The notes under the pieces: model-generated
Database searches by the model: none
Told to the model about the DNA's origin: nothing
The model's input: only the letters and a program-made list of their open reading frames with translations
Part shown: one piece after another, positions 22,385 to 34,500 of the stretch
Numbering within the stretch: position 1 is the stretch's first letter
Layout: every line of letters begins with the position of its first letter
Origin: Meandrina meandrites
Taxonomy: Eukaryota; Cnidaria; Anthozoa; Scleractinia; Meandrinidae
DNA: 64,000 nucleotides
Reading direction: 5' to 3'
Assembly: GCA_963693305.1 (NCBI GenBank)
Contig: OY855907.1
Location: forward strand, 35,378,301-35,442,300
Made by a program: the position numbers and the translations under genes

Positions 22385-25300
22385 TTAGAGAATCCAAAGG
22401 TTCAGTGAGTAAGACTTGGTCGGGGAGCTAGATATGTACGAATCATCACCAAAGTCATATTCAGTTTGTTTACCCCCAATGCCTCCTTTTGCAACAAAGG
22501 AAGCATCGTTAGCTTCTGTTATTCCAATTCCGTGATCAGCACGTGAGCAACCTTTCCCTCCTCCACCAATCATCATCACTGATCCATCATATTTCCAGTC
22601 ACACCAGAAGCCGATCTTGTTGGCGCTTTGGATGTCTCCACTACACTCAGCCCGTGAAAACCCGTCTGTTGACTTGTACTGACCGCCATATTGAACCGTA
22701 CAATTTCCCAGGCACTGGTTACTGGCCCAAGCTTTGCCATATCTAAAGTCGCCATAACTTGTGATTTTAGATCGGAATGTTTGTCCAGCCAAACAGTTAC
22801 CTGTGGTCTGTAACAAAGGAGTATGAGTGGGGTCATCACTGCGCGTGATCTTAAACTCTCTCCCGCTGACTAACCAAAACGCCGGCGAGATCATGTCAGA
22901 GTTAACGGATGGATCTGTTGTTGTTCCCATGGCAACTTGCTTGTCATACCACCAGTAACCAGTGTTATCCATCCAAATCTTATCATCACTGTTTGAGAAT
23001 CGAGCGATAAGAGTCCATCCTTTGTTGTCATCTGTCATGTGACAGTACACCTAATGAGGGACGCACGAGATAATTTAATCAAGGCATGATTAAAATTCTC
23101 GTTTTATTTATATGGCCCTATCTCACAAGGACTTGGAACGACCGAATTCCGAGTCGCGAATTTGATTGGCTGAAATTGATGTTGACCGCGGTCTAGATTT
23201 TCCCATCTGGACTGATTACATTTACCGCATTGACTTGTTTCTGCTAATCTGGATACAAAATCGAAGAACCAAAATTCCTGACGAGAAAAACATTAGGTAA
23301 ACAGAACTACCAAACTTTGGCAAATTTAAGTTCAGTTTCGGCATGCAGCCAAAATACTACCCCCGAACGTACACGCAAATTCATTCCCCCATTGTGGTAA
23401 AAGGGGGAGGAGGCAAATAGACCCACCCACTCCCCCCCCCCCCCCCCCCCTCCCCAATTAAGGTTTTGCGTTTTATTAACGCTTGCACAGCAAAATTAAT
23501 ATACGTTCAGAAGAAAGCTATAAATGGCACAACTTTTGTTCTTTTGTGACGTCATATGACGTAAATACGTCCACCATGTTCGATGCACCATCTTGGATTT
23601 CACTATTTTATCAGAAAGTCAGAAAATAACGAAAATTAATACAAAAGAAACGAAAATGCTAATTAATTGAATGTAGAATTATTCGAATTTTACATTTTTG
23701 TTTTAGAAAACCGAAGAAAAAAATTAAAGAATTTTGTCGATATTTGGCCAAAACTGTATGTAATTAAATATGATGTTGCATGGTAACATCAAAAATCGTG
23801 AACACATACTTGACATATCAAAATTGCCGCAAGTTATGAATGAACTACTACTGAGAGTAAATCATCTTTTTAAAATTGCGAAAAACTTCTCGACCGGGTG
23901 TCATCCTCCCTTGAATGTCAGAGGGTTAATAGTTATTCCATCGCAGGTTAATAATGGCTTCTTCATCTTGCTTACCTTAAATGACATGCTTCTATTTGTT
24001 AGAAGATATTTTCCATTCAGTAACGTCTGATTTGTTTTTATTTGAGCCTCATCGCATGAAGAAGCATCTGAAAAATAAGTCAAGAGTTTTCTTTAATGCC
24101 ACACTAAACGACTTTTTACTTTGCACGTTACTGATCCTAGCAGTCACATGAATCTTAGCAAATGAACTTACCACGATTCCTCTATAACGAAGCTAGAGCA
24201 GGTGACACGAGTGTGGAAAGGGATTTTACTACTGTTACTTACCAACATATCTGCTACTTTTGCCACATTTGTAATAGAAAATAATATAATTATAATTTAC
24301 AGATAACATTAGCAATAGTGTTGCATTTTCTGCCACTTTCTGTACTTTCTTTTTTGCAGTAAAGAGCTCTAGCTTTCGAATTTGTGTTGTTTTGGGTTTC
24401 AGTAAGGATAAAGATGGCTTGGTATTTTTGTTAAGCAGTAGAGAGATTTTACATAATTAATTAGTCAAAGCAACTTGAAGTTCTAGGTGCTGGTAGGTTA
24501 AAGAATCTCTCTTTTAATGTAATCATTTAGGTCTGGCTGACTCGCTTTTAATGCAATTATCTAGGTCTTGCTGACTGTGACTTGCAATTAGTGTTACTGT
24601 TTAGTTAATTAGTGGTAATACGTCTGTTCTTATTACTATGTTATGTTAGTAGCGTGTTTGTAAATAATCTGTTTGTAATAGCAATGAAAATGATAAAACA
24701 AAACAAAACAAACAAAGTGTTGCAATTATTACATTAATCCCTTTTAAAGCACAATTGTCAACAAATTTAATGAGATTTTGAACTCGCTGCCACTTTTGGG
24801 AAAGACCTTGTAGAACAATTGCCCCCACAAACCCCCCCCCCCCCCCACCACCACCACCACCACCCCCGCGCACCCCCTGTTCACATTTGGGGCCCGCATT
24901 GCTCTAAGTAGATCCATGAGGAGAAGGATGGACAGCACCTAATTTCCAAATTGTTGTATATTGTCTGAGTATAGTCTTAAGCAAATGTACCTAACTCTAT
25001 ACCATCTCATGTATTACTATTAAGACATTGTCTTACTGTCGGTTTCAATCAGTTCACACTTTTCTCCAGCCCACGGTACTTCGCACGAACATGTAGAGAA
25101 TGATTGTTTCTCCTCGTCAGTTACACAAGAGCCACCATTGAGACAGCCAGTTATGAGGCAGCCCTGAAAAGTGAAAAGCCGCGAAAAGTATACACTCTTT
25201 TTTATTATAAGAATGTTGTTTTTCCAGCCCAGGCTGGATATTCTTATTTTTCTTCCGATTTTAAGCTGAAAATATTCTTGTATTATTCTCAAATAAATTA

Positions 25301-26617
25301 TAGTCAATCACATTGATATAGATGTATTGGGGGTATCAATTAAAAGTGTTCGGTGTCTAGATCTGTATGGCGTTCAGAGAAAGGAAGAATTTATAAGGTT
25401 AAGTTAATAACATATAATTGTATTGTATTTACAAATTTTCAACACAAAAAATTATATCCTTTTCAAAACCTCAGCCTCGGGTTTATTCTTTAAATATTCT
25501 TAAAATTTTGCAATATATGTGTATGTAAATAAGAGAATCAGTGCGTATCTCTTGCCCTTATGCGTCTACTGGCGTGAGAAACGATGATGATATTAATGTG
25601 AATGCTTGGTAATAGAAACCTTACCCTGAGAATAGACCCGAGGCGATATGTCACGCACGTACATTGTCAATGCTTTTAGGAAAAAGAATGACACCTTCTG
25701 CTCTTGACGACTAGCTGCTCTTAGAATCAAGAACGACATATGTTACAGTACTTTTCACAAGTAGCGCTTTAGAACGAACATTTTTTACTCAGCACGTCAC
25801 GAGTACCGTGTTTAAAAGGAAGAATAATATATAACAATGCGCTTTTCAAGAGTAGCATTTTTAGACTGAAGAATTATGACATATTTTTCCTGTGCTTTTT
25901 ATCTACGCAAAGTGCTCATCCGGAATAAAGATTAGCATATGATTTTACTGAGCTCTCCCAGCCATTAGCACTTTTATCGGAGTAGAAAAAAGGCTACAAC
26001 CATTTTACCACAGCTAATTACTCCTCGGTGCATCTTTAAGTAATTTGAACTAACAGCCGGGAAAAGAGCTTGTGTGAATCTGCATCATCTAGTCAATGTA
26101 AAATGTGATTTACAATGTTCCCCCACTGACGCACGCGGAAACCACATTGAATATAATATTAAAAGGAATAAGAGAGCTTGAAACAAGAAACAAAAATTTA
26201 ACGCTTCCTTCTGAATCAGACATTCTTATGATGTAAATGGTAAAACGTGGTTAAAACAAAACATTAATGTAGTATTACCTTTAGCATCATAGAAAAAGTC
26301 ACTCCTTGTTGTTCATGAAATTCGGTGTTTGCATCGATCGCTCCGTGCTTGTTCAATTCACAAGTTCCCTTGCCGTCTTTGTTGGATGGCATCTTGAAGT
26401 TTGTGGAAGAACACCAGGGATTTTTCAGACACGAACGGCTGCACGATATTAAACTGGGAGACTCAAAATGTTCCACGACGTGCCCTTCAAGCCGTTGATT
26501 TTCCCACATCTTGAGGTAGGATGAACGAGAAGATGTAGATTCTTCTTCGGAGGCGATAACTATAACATTTACCATTCCTTGAATCAGAATAAAAACGAGA
26601 GCCTTGATGACGTTCAT
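22385..26617 (-). CDS. secreted PAN-EGF-fibrinogen-like protein, copy 1 (4 exons)
   Basis: Exon 1 is 26617-26279: a signal peptide MNVIKALVFILIQGMVNV, then a PAN/apple domain with four Cys (SCSRSC...WC...TCELN). Exon 2 is 25163-25037, one EGF domain (GCLNGGSC...CSCEVPWAGEKC). Exon 3 is 24067-23976, a 30-residue linker with two possible N-glycosylation sites. Exon 4 is 23050-22385, a fibrinogen-like domain of about 220 residues (GWTLIARFSN, WWYD, SRADHGIGITE) with eight Cys. All junctions are GT/AG with phases 0, 1, 0 and join in frame to 407 residues. The PAN-EGF-FReD order suggests an extracellular lectin-like or matrix protein, possibly in recognition or skeletal matrix, but the ligand is unknown. 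The GGGG loop and GIGITE segment recall intelectins. Copy 1 differs from the others in ending LWIL-TAA in place of LWIR-TGA. A MITE (25191-25500) lies only 27 bp upstream of the exon 2 acceptor. Confidence 0.85.
25191..25510 (-). mobile_element. MITE in intron 1 of copy 1 (TACACTCTTTTTT ends)
   Basis: It begins TACACTCTTTTTT and matches 48827-49190 in opposite orientation: the AAGAATGTTGTTTTT, AATATTCTTGTATTATT and AATTATATCCTTTTCAAAA blocks are shared. The far end is less well defined than in the other copy. Confidence 0.55.
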
Positions 26618-26664
26618 CACGTCTGGAGCTTGTTTAAAGTGTGAAGTTGAACCAAATACGTGAT

Positions 26665-26671
26665 GTTTATA
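26665..26671 (-). promoter_or_regulatory. TATA box candidate, copy 1
   Basis: On the minus strand TATAAAC lies about 50 bp upstream of the exon 1 ATG, inside the family-conserved word ACTATAAACATCACGTATTTGG. The same block precedes copy 2 and the orphan 5' flanks, which supports a core-promoter role. Inferred only. Confidence 0.45.
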
Positions 26672-27749
26672 GTTTGATACTGCAGCTACCATATGGCGTG
26701 TGATACGAACATTTGATTGGTTGATTATTGTTCGGGTTATGTATGGTACCTGTCAATAGGTAGTTTGTCTGACATCAATTCATGCCTCCTCTCTCAAACT
26801 AATTATGCTTAACTTAACATGGTTCAGAAAACTTTGTCGAGTTGACTATATTTATCGCAGTACGTGCAGTTAATGGGAATAAAGAAATTGAGCACTCCTA
26901 TGGCGATAAACAAATTGTCACAGACTGATCAATTCCCTTTTGAAATGTAAGCAATTCTATCAAAACAGATGACAAGTTGTTGTGAGATTTTCGCCAGAAT
27001 TTTATTAAAAAAAAAGCTGCCAAGTACCCGCTAGCGCTACAATCATAAAAGGCGGCATTTGGCAAGTACGAACTGATTTAAGGTTACGGTAAACATGCCA
27101 CACGGACTAACAAACATAATTCAGAAAATACATTAAATATCGAATTAAATTTTTAAACAAACCCATTTTTTCGTATGACAAACAGGAGACGTTTCTGCTG
27201 TACCAGTTTGACAACCATCAGCAGCAGATGGTCTCACTTCGGAAAATATTTGTCGACGTTTTACCAGAGGAAGTGTGTTTGCTGCTTCAGCTGACAATTA
27301 AAGGATGGCATTATCATAACACTTGCTAATTTAAAAAAGCCTTAGCTCAAATGAATAGGAAGTCTTTACCTGGTCGTAAAGACTGTCTGAAATGCCGTTT
27401 ACACGGCCAAAAATGGGGTACGGACCGGACAATTTCAGCCGTTTGCACGGATTAAATTTTTCCACGACTCGAGAAGAAAGTAGAAGAAGGAGCGAGTACG
27501 GAAGGAGTGCTTACACTACACTTTAAGGGGGGAGGGGGTTCTTAGGTAACTGACACAGCTGCGTGTTGCTGACTAAATATAACGTGCTTAAAATCCCGTA
27601 AACAAAATGGGTCTGTGCACGTACAAAAATAGGAACCCTGGTAAGCATAGATTCAGGGAAAAATTTTCAGTCAGTATCACGTTTTTGACAGCACGGTTTG
27701 TGATTTTTCTATGTAAACAGCCTTTTCAGAAAGTTAAAAATATTCTCTA
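26672..27749 (-). repeat. family-specific 5' flank module, copy 1
   Basis: Sequence upstream of copy 1 that recurs upstream of copy 2 (37730-38340) and copy 3 (45130-45650) and in orphan form at 38440-38880, 40610-41840 and 45660-46170. Shared words include GATGACAAGTTGTTG, TTTTAGC..AATTTTAT and GATGGTCTCACTTCGG. It contains no gene. Confidence 0.7.
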
Positions 27750-29360
27750 CCAGCTTTATTAGAGGGTATGAATGGGGTTTAGTGTTAAGTGTTATTTGCC
27801 CATATTTTTTAGTGTTTGCTGTTATAATGGCCATTTTTTAATAGTTACTGTTTCCGGAAAAAACACTGTTAAGTGTTTGGAGTGTTTTTTTTTTTCAGTC
27901 TTATAACATTGTAAATTTTTACCTGCTCTTCAAAAATCATGACTAAAATGGGGGTTGACAGACCTACGCACAGCCTTTAAAGTTTTGCTTTTACAAGCAT
28001 GTCTTTAAGCGATTTTCCTTTTCTATAAGAAATCAAGGGAGGCTCCTTGATTGTCTCTCTGAGTAATGGTTGCCATTTGTCCATTAGTATGCTTTCCAGA
28101 CATTGTAATGATCATGGTTAAAATTGCGTCACAAAAGGTAAAAGCTTTTTGTGCGTTCTGTTTCTGTGTTAAAGCTGTTTTTCTGTCTGCATAGTTACCT
28201 TCTGAGAGGATCTTTTCCACCAATTTCTTAAGATAACCCCTAGAAATAAGGCACGTTTTGAAGGTTTTAATGTTGTCTGTAAAAGTAACTCTTGAAGAGT
28301 TTGTTGTTAGTAGTGTGAGAGCTTCTCCTTTGAAAAAGCCTTTTTTAACGCCTTGTGGGTGACAGCTGTTGAAGTGAGTGCACTGAAAGGTTTCAGTTGC
28401 CGGTTTTAAATGTGAACGCACATTAAGAATGCTTTCATTCTCGAATCGCTCTCCGTTATAGACTGTTTTGTCCAAGAATGTTGTTTCATTTTCCTAGACT
28501 TCATCGGTGAACTTGATTGTAGGGTGATAAGAATTTGCTTTCTCAATGAAAAGCTGAATGTATTCTTTGTTTGTGTCCCACAAACAGAAGATATCGTCAA
28601 TAAACCTTTCCCATACTAGTTGTTGCTTAGTGCTTAGCCTCAAGATCTCCTTTTCTATTTTTGCCATAAAAATATTGGCAAAGGCTATTTTAGTGCCCAT
28701 GGCTGTTTCGTGTGTTTGGAGACAGTTTTTCCATTAAAATGGAACGAATTTTCTTTCAGGATTAGGCTCAGCATTTGTCTAAGATAATGTGTAGCTATAG
28801 GAGGGTTTTTGTCATGAAAGGTTTCGCATGCTTGACATACTAAAGTAATTCCTTCCTCCGGCGGGATATTTATGTAAAGTGACATCCATTGAGACTAGGA
28901 TTTCGTTACATTGAGACTAGGATTGCGTTACTTGGAACCTTAGTGTTTTCAATTAAGGTTATACGAGTCTTGCATTTGCGCTATAGGCTGAAGTAGTTTG
29001 TCTACAAAGGATGATAGGCGTTCTGTTAGGCCATTTCACAGCCCGATATGATAGGACGGCCGACCAAAGTCGGCTTGTGAATTTTTGTGAAAGCTGGAAT
29101 TTGAGGCGGATCTGGTGTCTGATTAAACCATTTAACCCTCTTGTACGAAAGTGGTATTCCACAAAGAAAACGTCTTGATATACTAAAAAAACAATGATGG
29201 CTTTTGTCAAGCCGTTTTTGTTTCTTTCTGGATAAAATTTACTGTTTCAGTGAATTTTATACCGTTAGCGTTAAAATTTAATAAAATTTACTGTTTCATG
29301 TTACAGAGCCTAAAAATTAAGTGTTTAGTGTTATCGAGGTACCCCCATTCAGACCCTCTT
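27750..29360 (-). mobile_element. Penelope-like retroelement insertion (decayed)
   Basis: The insertion interrupts the copy 1 upstream flank; the related block at 41750-41780 is continuous where this one is split. Both edges carry related inverted words (AGAGGGT-TGAATGGGG and CCCCATTCAGACCCTCT) plus TTAGTGTTAAGTGTT-like repeats. Partial inverted terminal copies are usual for Penelope-like elements. The RT remnant inside is described separately. Confidence 0.6.
28023..29215 (-). pseudogene. Penelope-like reverse transcriptase, broken
   Basis: Read across frames on the minus strand it gives, in order: PPQIPAFTKIHKP then GRPIISGCE, then TKVPSNAILVSM, SLYINIPPEEGI, KIAFANIFMAKIE, WERFIDDIFCLW (the RT catalytic DD motif), HPTIKFTDEV, KPATETFQCTHF and SCHPQGVKKGFFKGEAL. 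This order is diagnostic of Penelope-like elements. At least three stops or frameshifts separate the blocks, and no intact GIY-YIG endonuclease was seen downstream, so the copy is dead. Confidence 0.8.
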
Positions 29361-30000
29361 ATTACATTTTGCGTCGATTTTATTGCAGTTTGCTGCGATT
29401 ATTAGACTTCGCGGCGTAACAGATGGATCTTAAAATAGTACTTCAAGTTAAGGCACAGCCGAGCTGGATAGAGAGCTCTTCGCTCACTCTGTAAGATGAC
29501 ATAGTTTTCGTCGGCAGTGATGTTATACTCGTCATTAGAGCCGCCATCTTGGATCCACCATCTTGGGTTGCAGCATTTTCTTAGAAAGTCAAGAAATAGC
29601 GAAAATGGACAGAAAATCGAGCCAAATGCCAATGGAATGGAAACATATACGAATCGTACTATTTTGTTCAAAAAACTGATTTAATGTTTTATTTAGGTTT
29701 CCGTTTTTTTTTCGTTTTCGCCTTAATTTATGTTCGTATTTATTTCTGTTTTAACCGTGCTCGTTGTAATCTGCGATCAGGCGTTTTTGCCGTTGATCCT
29801 TGGCCAGCATACATTGATCATGTTTATAGGTTCTGTGCAAGATTGCAATTACATGTAAAGACGTGTTGTTCAAATGCTACCTACCGGAGTGTTATAAGCC
29901 GTATTTGGCGGTTTCAACGATTACAAAACGGTTTCTTACAGTACTTACAATACGATGCAATATTTTAATTACAATCCGATTATCTAGACCGCAATATGAT

Positions 30001-31128
30001 TACCTCTCTTAACGAACACCTCTATAAGACAGACACCTCCATAAGACAAACACTTGGTGTTGGTCCATAGGAGACCCAAGCGTAAAATGTAGGGACTGGA
30101 ACTGAAAATTGAACCTCATCAAAAGTATAGGTATTTTCTTGAATAAAGTTTATTAAACACTGCCTGGTGTCATTTTTTGTCATTCTACCAAGTTTCAGCG
30201 AGATTTGAGCGATTTTAGGTTTTTTAGCCCTACAGCGTTATAATAAGAGACAAGGAAGGAGACTTTGACGAGTTTAACTTCAAAACACGCTTCGTAAACG
30301 ACTCGAATTTTCACACGAAATGACATTCACTCGTATTGTTACTCACTCAACTCAAAGGATAATGCCTCTAGATTCACTCCCTGCAATCCAACTGAACACA
30401 CTTCGCGATTTCACGGCGCAAAAGGATAGAAGAGATGAAATATCGAGCAAGAAAACGACGCCAAAAATGCGTGACGCCCGAAAGTTGCCACAAAATGCTG
30501 TCGCCATTCGCGGCCGAGACTGAGTACGAGGTTCAAATGATACCTCACTCAGGGAGGGAACGAGATTTTAATGCGAATGGCGACAGCATTTTGTGGCAAC
30601 TTTCGGGCGTCACGCATTTTTGGCGTCGTTTTCTTGCTCGATATTTCATCTCTTCTATCCTTTTGCGCCGTGAAATCGCGAAGTGTGTTCAGTTGGATTG
30701 CAGGGAGTGAATCTGGAGGCATTATCCTTTGAGTTGAGTGAGTAACAATACGAGTGAATGTCATTTCGTGTGAAAATTCGAGTCGTTTACGAAGCGTGTT
30801 TTGAAGTTAAACTCGTCAAAGTCTCCTTCCTTGTCTCTTATTATAACGCTGTAGGGCTAAAAAACCTAAAATCGCTCAAATCTCGCTGAAACTTGGTAGA
30901 ATGACAAAAAATGACACCAGGCAGTGTTTAATAAACTTTATTCAAGAAAATACCTATACTTTTGATGAGGTTCAATTTTCAGTTCCAGTCCCTACATTTT
31001 ACGCTTGGGTCTCCTATGGTTGGTCCAGTTCCTGTCGTTTTTCAGTTGTTTTACTGCATAAATGAAATTTCCTATAAGACGGACAGTTGGAGCGGGTCTC
31101 GACGGTGTCCGTCTTAGAGAGCTGACTG
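30001..31128. mobile_element. pogo/Tigger-like MITE remnant, split by a palindrome
   Basis: The left part reads CTCTCTTAACGAACACC then CTATAAGACAGACACC; the right part ends GTCCGTCTTAGAGAG. This is the inverted-repeat end pattern of pogo/Tigger-like MITEs common in invertebrates. The 953-bp palindrome (30066-31018) is inserted within it. Superfamily assignment is by eye. Confidence 0.4.
30066..31018. mobile_element. 953-bp near-perfect palindromic (foldback) element
   Basis: Two arms of 446 bp (30066-30511 and 30573-31018) are reverse complements with very few mismatches; one is visible near 30370/30715. The loop is 61 bp. The ends read CATAGGAGAC...GTCTCCTATG and are flanked by GTTGGTC on both sides (30059-30065 and 31019-31025), a likely 7-bp target duplication. 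The mirrored open frames on both strands are a consequence of the symmetry. Confidence 0.85.
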
Positions 31129-31530
31129 CACCTACAGTACGAACAAACTACATACATGGGTTAATTCGTAAAACATAAAGGAAACTATGTTACTCATTAA
31201 GAGAACACAATTAAAATTTACAAAAAAGTACTTAATGCACATTTGCATGTGTTGGATTAAGAATATGGACCACTTTTTGAACTCAGTGCGATTATTTGTA
31301 TGCTATAAATTTATCTATTTCAATTTTGTTGTGTACAACAGTGCTATCTGCAAGTTGCTCAATTAAATATGCTACTTTCGACATATTAAATTTCACGTTG
31401 ACAGTGAGGCCAGTATGAGACAAACAAAAATAAATAAATAAATAAATAAACATGCACGTAAAATTTATCATCCTTGTGTGCTCTTCGCCTAGCTACCAAG
31501 CTAAATTTAAATGTATCGAAAACGGCCTAT

Positions 31531-34500
31531 TCAACGGATCCACAAGTTTAATGAATACGACTCAGTTGGGGTGGAAGTTGTATAAGCATTATGGCCAAAG
31601 TCATATTCACCCTGCTTTTCTTTGTACGGGCCCTTATCCGGACCAAAAGATGCTGCGTTAGTTTCTGTTATTCCAATTCCGTGGTCAGCACGTGTGCAAT
31701 TTTTCCCCCCTCCACCAATCATCATCACGGATCCATCAAGAAGCCAGTGACACCAGAAGCCGATCTTGTTGGCGCTTTGGAGGTTTCCACTGCACTCAGC
31801 CTGTTGAAACCCGTCTGTTGACTTGTACTGACCGCCATATTGAACCGTGCAATTACCCAGGCACCGATCACGCGACCAAACTTGTTCATTTGTAAAGTTG
31901 CCATAACTTGTGATCTTAGATCGGAATGTTTGTCCAGCCAAACAGTCATCTGTGGTCTGTAGCAAAGGAGTGTGAGTGGGGTCATCACTGCGCGTTATTT
32001 TAAACTCTCTTCCGCTGGCCAACCAAAACGCCGGCGAGATCATGTCAGAGTTAACGGATGGATCTGTTGTTGTTCCCATGGCAACTTGCTTGTCGTACCA
32101 CCAGTAACCGGTATCATTCATCCAATTCTTTTCGTCACTGTTTGAGAATCGGGCAATAAGAGTCCATCCTTTTCCGTCATTGGTCACGTGGCAGTACACC
32201 TAATGAGGGACGAGAGAATAAGCTGAAGGCATGATTAACATTCTCGTTACAAAGGGAAGTCTATTTAACAAATAGATTCAATTTTGTCGTGGGTCTGTTC
32301 AGTTTAGGTCACAGATGACGTCAAAATGTGGTAAGAACAAAAAGAATGAGGTGGCACACGAGACGATAGCCGAGTGTGTCCGAGTGTGTTTTATACAAAA
32401 ACACTTCAGAATTGTTTTTTTAAAAAACGCTGTCACCAGTGAGCTAAAGTTGTTTTCGTTTCGCAATAAAGCTTAATAAAGTTATCAGTTAACACGAAGT
32501 ACTGTTAAACCGATTAATACGTAGTTTGAAGGAAAATTAAAACGTCAACAACAAAAAAATCCTTTATTCCATTTGTACGTTCAAATCTGTAAACTGACGT
32601 CATCTGTGTCTGTACTCTAATATATGACAGGCATCAACCAATCACAGTGCGCGCAGCATCTCGGTTATTGTATAATTAAGGATAAATTCCTTATTTGTGA
32701 TTTGTAACGAGGTATACCGATAACAGACATAATCTTTTCTGTGAATCAATAAGGATTTTGGGCAACGTGCCTTAAATAATGCACATTTTTCGTTAACTAC
32801 AACGTGCTGAGTTGAAGAATTACCAAAATCCATGTGACGACCAGGCAGAGGATGAAAAAGCTCAAATCACCGATTTCACTCAAAGTTGGCACAATGGGTA
32901 TGATGGGTATATAATTGCAGTATAATCGCAGCAAAAGAGTAGTTCAAAATATTTTATTTCTTTAAAGTTATGGGGACCCCTGCAAAATGGCAATTTGGCA
33001 CTAATTTATGCATTGATTGACTTCAGTTGAGGAATTATACAAAAAATAGTACCCAGTGGGTACATGAGTCTAATGCGTCATGGATTGTTAGTGCGGTTGA
33101 AATATGTTGAAGTAGTTTCGGTATTTACGGCATAGGGTAAGAGGTGTAGCAGAGGTTTGGTAGTAAGAGTGGTTCAGAAGAAGTCGATGATATTTGTTGT
33201 CTTAAGTAAATATATTTATATATATTTATTCACGTTAAAAGATTAGTGCGTTGTAGACCATAGGAAGATCGTACAGATTTAGAGGGGGGGGGGGGGGGGA
33301 ATCCTGAAAAATTTGTTTGCAAAAGCAAAAAAAGCCCAACTAAATTTTTTGCAGGCATGAAAAAATTGTCTGCAGGAAGATGACACCGGAAAAAATGTTT
33401 TCACAGACAAAGATACAGAAAAAAGATTGTTTGTCTTGAAGAAATTTTCATCCCCCTGCTTCCAAAAAAATAATGGTGCGGCCCATAGATAGACAAGATA
33501 CAGCCGCTTATTCAGTATTCTAAATATCCTAAATCCCATCAAAATAAGCCAAAATATATATTTTTTCAATTCCTTTGCAATTTATGCAATACTGCTCAAC
33601 AAAGATTTCAATTACCTTTAACGTTTCGACACAGGGGAGCAAAGAAAACATTGCGTGCAGAATGTAATTTAATTAAGCGAAATATTTTCACGTCCATTAA
33701 ACACTACAAGCAGTTGAATGAAAGAGTTTCGTTTTCATGACTGAGAACAGCTTCCAAATAGTCAATACATGGAAATAACAATCAGATCGGAATTCAATAA
33801 CTATTAAAGCGAGTTTTCCTTCTGTCTTAACTACTTTTTGGCAAGTTTCAATATTTATGCAAATTTCGCGCAATGTAATTTGATTACACTGTCTTGTTTT
33901 CAAGCTCTAGATTGAATATTGAATGGTGAAAAAAACTCTTTTTAATGAAAGTTGCATTCTGTGAATGAAATCCTGCTTCAGTTGAATTGAACAATCAATT
34001 GCTGACTACAATTTTATTTAATTTTCCATTTTTTTTTCAAAGTTATTTTTTGTTTATGAACACAAATGTCACGTTGCGTTTCCCACGGATCATAAAAAAA
34101 CATGCAGCTGGAAGGAGAACATTTTCAGTGGCTTCACACTTGAAAACGAGGATTCATATTATTTTGCACTGTAAAACATTTATTCCAATTACATACATGA
34201 CAATTTCTTTTACAAGTGCGTGTCGTGCTCGAGCTCCGTTTGACCGTTGCTTCGTTAACAACATCCTTGCTTCCTGATTGGATTACGATCACCGCACCAA
34301 GCCCGTAGCGGCGAGGTAAATATTCTGCCGCTATTCACCGAGATTGAAAAGAATAATTGTTTTAGTATATACACACGAAGTGATCTCAAAACAGACAATC
34401 TAGACATTTTCAAAAGGAAACCAATGAAAGGCAATTTCATTGACGTCTAATTTGACGTCTCAATTCATGCGTGAAACACGTACAAAACTATTTACAGATT

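Noticed and set aside
30320..30764. Mirrored open frames of ~70-90 codons on both strands
   Set aside because: They result from the near-perfect palindrome; the same peptide appears on each strand.
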